Positions 33,368 to 35,183 of a DNA stretch of 35,183 nt are shown piece by piece. Source of the DNA: Yinghuangia seranimata (lineage in GTDB: Bacteria > Actinomycetota > Actinomycetes > Streptomycetales > Streptomycetaceae). A program made the position numbers and the translations under genes. Under the pieces are notes generated by a model. It searched no databases. It saw only the letters and a program-made list of their open reading frames with translations, and was not told the origin of the DNA. The stretch is taken from positions 1 to 35,183 of the forward strand of contig NZ_JASAOI010000093.1 of assembly GCF_029953285.1 (NCBI RefSeq), in the 5' to 3' direction. Each line of letters opens with the position of its first letter. The stretch's first letter is position 1.

Positions 33368-34420
33368 GTGGACATCGACATGAGCGCCCTGCGCGGGCTC
33401 GAACGCGAGAAGGAAATCAAATTCGACCGCCTGGTCGAGGCGATCGAGTCGGCGCTGCTCACGGCGTACCACCACACCCCGGGCAGCCACCCGCGCGCCC
33501 GCGTGGAACTGGACAAGGCGAGCGGGCACGTGACGGTGTGGGCGGCGGAGACCGACGACACCGGCGCGACGCTCCGCGAGTTCGACGACACCCCGCACGA
33601 TTTCGGCCGCATCGCCGCGACCACCGCCAAACAGGTGATTCTGCAGCGGCTGCGCGACGCCGAGGAAGAGGTCACGTTCGGCGAGTACGCCGGGCGTGAG
33701 GGCGACATCGTGTCGGGCGTCGTGCAGCAGGGCAAGGACCCGCGCAACGTCATGGTCGACCTCGGCAAGGTCGAGGCGATCCTGCCGCACGCCGAGCAGG
33801 TCCCCGGCGAGCAGTACGAGCACGGCCTGCGGCTGCGCGCGTACGTGGTCACCGTGCGGCGCGGCCCCAAGGGCCCGTCGATCGGCCTGTCGCGCACCCA
33901 CCCCAACCTGGTGCGCAAGCTGTTCGCGCTGGAGGTCCCGGAGATCGCCGACGGCTCCGTCGAGATCGCCGCGATCGCCCGCGAGGCCGGCCACCGCACC
34001 AAGATGGCGGTCCACTCGACGCGTGCGGGCCTCAACGCCAAGGGCGCGTGCATCGGCCCGATGGGCGCCCGGGTGCGCGCCGTCATGGCGGAGCTGCACG
34101 GCGAGAAGATCGACATCGTCGACTGGTCGGACGACCCGGCGACCATGGTCGCCAACGCGCTGTCGCCCGCACGGGTGAGCCACGTCGAGATCGTCGACCT
34201 GGCCGCGCGGTCCGCCCGCGTGACCGTGCCGGACTACCAGCTGTCGCTGGCCATCGGCAAGGAGGGCCAGAACGCCCGCCTGGCCGCGCGGCTCACCGGA
34301 TGGCGCATCGACATCCGGCCCGACACCGAGGCCGGGTCCGAGCCCGGGCACACCGGCCAGGGCGGCCGGGGTACGCAGGGCGGCGGAACGGCCGACCCGC
34401 GTGGGGGCGGGGAGCGGTAG
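33368..34420 (+). CDS. nusA: Transcription termination/antitermination factor NusA
   Basis: This 350-residue RNA polymerase-binding protein modulates pausing, termination and antitermination. The N-terminal polymerase-binding domain is at about 1-105. The S1 domain opens with [32 protein letters not shown] (about 115-145). KH1 includes [30 protein letters not shown]2 includes [23 protein letters not shown]. Actinobacterial NusA lacks the C-terminal acidic repeats of E. coli, which explains the length. The tail is Gly-rich. GTG 33368 follows GAGGAGG; an ATG four codons later (33380) is a realistic alternative. Its TAG stop forms part of a -10-like TAGACT for ylxR. Confidence 0.96.
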   Translation: MDIDMSALRGLEREKEIKFDRLVEAIESALLTAYHHTPGSHPRARVELDKASGHVTVWAAETDDTGATLREFDDTPHDFGRIAATTAKQVILQRLRDAEEEVTFGEYAGREGDIVSGVVQQGKDPRNVMVDLGKVEAILPHAEQVPGEQYEHGLRLRAYVVTVRRGPKGPSIGLSRTHPNLVRKLFALEVPEIADGSVEIAAIAREAGHRTKMAVHSTRAGLNAKGACIGPMGARVRAVMAELHGEKIDIVDWSDDPATMVANALSPARVSHVEIVDLAARSARVTVPDYQLSLAIGKEGQNARLAARLTGWRIDIRPDTEAGSEPGHTGQGGRGTQGGGTADPRGGGER

Positions 34421-34429
34421 ACTTAGTTG
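34418..34429 (+). promoter_or_regulatory. Leaderless -10 box of ylxR overlapping the nusA stop codon
   Basis: TAGACT (34418-34423) includes the nusA stop TAG and is 6 nt from the ylxR ATG. The nearest purine-rich ribosome-binding candidate (GGAG) is about 15 nt away, too far for normal initiation. Confidence 0.4.
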
Positions 34430-34789
34430 ATGTCTGGTCGGACGCGGGCTAACGCATGCCCTCCTACACGTAAGCGACAGGCCCTGCCGAACGTGGCGGG
34501 CCCGGTGCGTACGTGTGTGGGATGCAGGTCCCGCGCCGCAAAGACCGACCTGGTGCGGGTCGTGGCGGTCGAGGGCGCGTGCGTCCCCGACCCGCGCGGC
34601 ACCCTGCCGGGCCGTGGTGCGCATCTGCACCGCGACCCGGACTGTCTTGCCCTCGCGGAGCGCCGGAAGGCGTTCCCGCGGGCGTTGCGTGTGGCCGGGC
34701 CGTTGGACACGGCCGTGCTGCACGCGTTGGTGGCCCGGGAACTGCTGGGCCATGGATCGGAACAGCAGTACCTCGCGAGTTGGAAGTAG
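34430..34789 (+). CDS. ylxR: YlxR (DUF448) RNA-binding protein
   Basis: This 119-residue basic protein is of the YlxR family, encoded between nusA and infB in many bacteria. The diagnostic RTCVGCRSRAAKTDLVRVV is at about 27-45, with the CxxC pair. The second motif LPGRGAHLHRDPDCLALAERRKAFPRAL follows and carries the GRGAYL-type loop. The N-terminus is a short arginine-rich extension. YlxR binds RNA or nucleoid DNA and has been linked to RNase P function in some Gram-positives; its role here is inferred from family only. The start ATG appears to be served by an internal leaderless promoter rather than a ribosome-binding site. Confidence 0.93.
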   Translation: MSGRTRANACPPTRKRQALPNVAGPVRTCVGCRSRAAKTDLVRVVAVEGACVPDPRGTLPGRGAHLHRDPDCLALAERRKAFPRALRVAGPLDTAVLHALVARELLGHGSEQQYLASWK

Positions 34790-34799
34790 GTCGAGATTG

Positions 34800-34832
34800 C
34801 GATGAGCACTCGATGAGTACGCGATGAGTACG
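34800..34832 (+). repeat. Three 11-bp tandem repeats in the infB leader forming overlapping micro-ORFs
   Basis: The unit CGATGAGTACG occurs three times in tandem (34800-34810, with two base differences, 34811-34821 and 34822-34832), between ylxR and infB. Each unit carries an ATG. The three ATGs open the micro-ORFs MSTR (34802-34816), MSTR (34813-34827) and MSTYMR (34824-34844). Each of the first two stops overlaps the next start in ATGA. The last micro-ORF ends 42 nt before the infB GTG. A regulatory role is inferred. Confidence 0.6.
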
Positions 34833-34886
34833 TACATGCGGTAGCGACGGTCCGGCGGACGACCACCCCGGACCAGAAGGAGCGAC

Positions 34887-35183
34887 GTGGCAAAGGTCCG
34901 GGTATACGAGCTCGCCAAAGAGTTCGGAGTCGAGAGCAAGGTCGTCATGGCCAAGCTCCAAGAACTCGGTGAGTTCGTCCGTTCGGCGTCCTCGACGATC
35001 GAGGCGCCGGTCGTACGCAAGTTGACTGACGCATTCAAGAAGGACGGCGGACCCTCCGCGCGTCCTGCCGGGCGCAAGCCCGCCCCCGCACCGGCCCCCT
35101 CGGCCGGCGCCTCCGCACCGGCTTCGTCCGGTGCCTCCCCTGCCGCACGCCCGGGCCCGCGCCCGGCCGGCGGTGCCCCGACT
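34887..35183 (+). CDS. infB: Translation initiation factor IF-2, N-terminal part (runs off the window)
   Basis: The first 99 codons of infB are present. The IF2 N-terminal module is clear: [28 protein letters not shown], then [16 protein letters not shown] (residues about 4-50). It is followed by the start of the Ala/Pro-rich linker typical of actinobacterial IF-2 ([16 protein letters not shown]). The GTG start has AGAAGGAG about 5 nt upstream. The GTPase domain lies beyond the window. Position after nusA and ylxR is canonical. Confidence 0.95.
   Translation, partial: MAKVRVYELAKEFGVESKVVMAKLQELGEFVRSASSTIEAPVVRKLTDAFKKDGGPSARPAGRKPAPAPAPSAGASAPASSGASPAARPGPRPAGGAPT

Overview
The window is high-GC actinobacterial chromosome, most like Streptomyces and its relatives. 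Evidence: GC appears to be around 70% or more with strong third-position G/C, GTG and TTG starts are frequent, several genes have TANNNT -10 boxes 6-8 nt from the start codon (leaderless mRNAs), and the order dxr - site-2 protease - ispG - DUF4081 acetyltransferase ... rimP - nusA - ylxR - infB is the one I recall from streptomycetes and mycobacteria. I see no tRNA, rRNA, CRISPR array, insertion sequence or prophage.

Region 1 (1-5400) is a polyamine uptake and oxidation operon. It holds the end of a PotA-type ATPase, two PotB/PotC-type permeases, an FAD amine oxidase of the gamma-glutamylputrescine oxidase type, and a CoA-acylating (MmsA-type) aldehyde dehydrogenase. The last gene is preceded by an unusually elaborate nested inverted repeat. 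Region 2 (5400-11650) is a set of small stand-alone units: an internally shortened metallophosphoesterase, a tyrosine-phosphatase-like protein, an APC amino acid permease, a nitronate monooxygenase, a PAP2 phosphatase and a lone STAS protein.

Region 3 (11680-19440) returns to GABA/polyamine catabolism with gabT, a PucR-type regulator and a succinate-semialdehyde-type dehydrogenase. Between gabT and pucR sits an 802-residue membrane protein that looks like a VirD4/TraG coupling ATPase with a ruined Walker A motif. Together regions 1 and 3 can import putrescine-like amines, oxidise them to aminoaldehydes and GABA, and pass the carbon to succinate or acyl-CoA.

Region 4 (19580-25600) holds a long acyl-CoA dehydrogenase and then the MEP-pathway cluster dxr, M50 protease and ispG. 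Region 5 (25740-30660) has two tandem secreted TAP-type alpha/beta hydrolases and two acetyltransferases; the first acetyltransferase overlaps a seven-codon leaderless micro-ORF. Region 6 (30670-32620, minus strand) is a tightly overlapped operon of a twin-arginine lipoprotein, a DUF4439 ferritin-like protein and a small-molecule kinase. Region 7 (32830-35183) is the transcription/translation operon rimP, nusA, ylxR and the start of infB. The infB leader contains three 11-bp tandem repeats that encode a chain of overlapping micro-ORFs.

The most noteworthy items are the mmsA leader structure, the degenerate VirD4-like ATPase, the two micro-ORF arrangements, and the phosphoesterase that has lost the middle of its catalytic domain.
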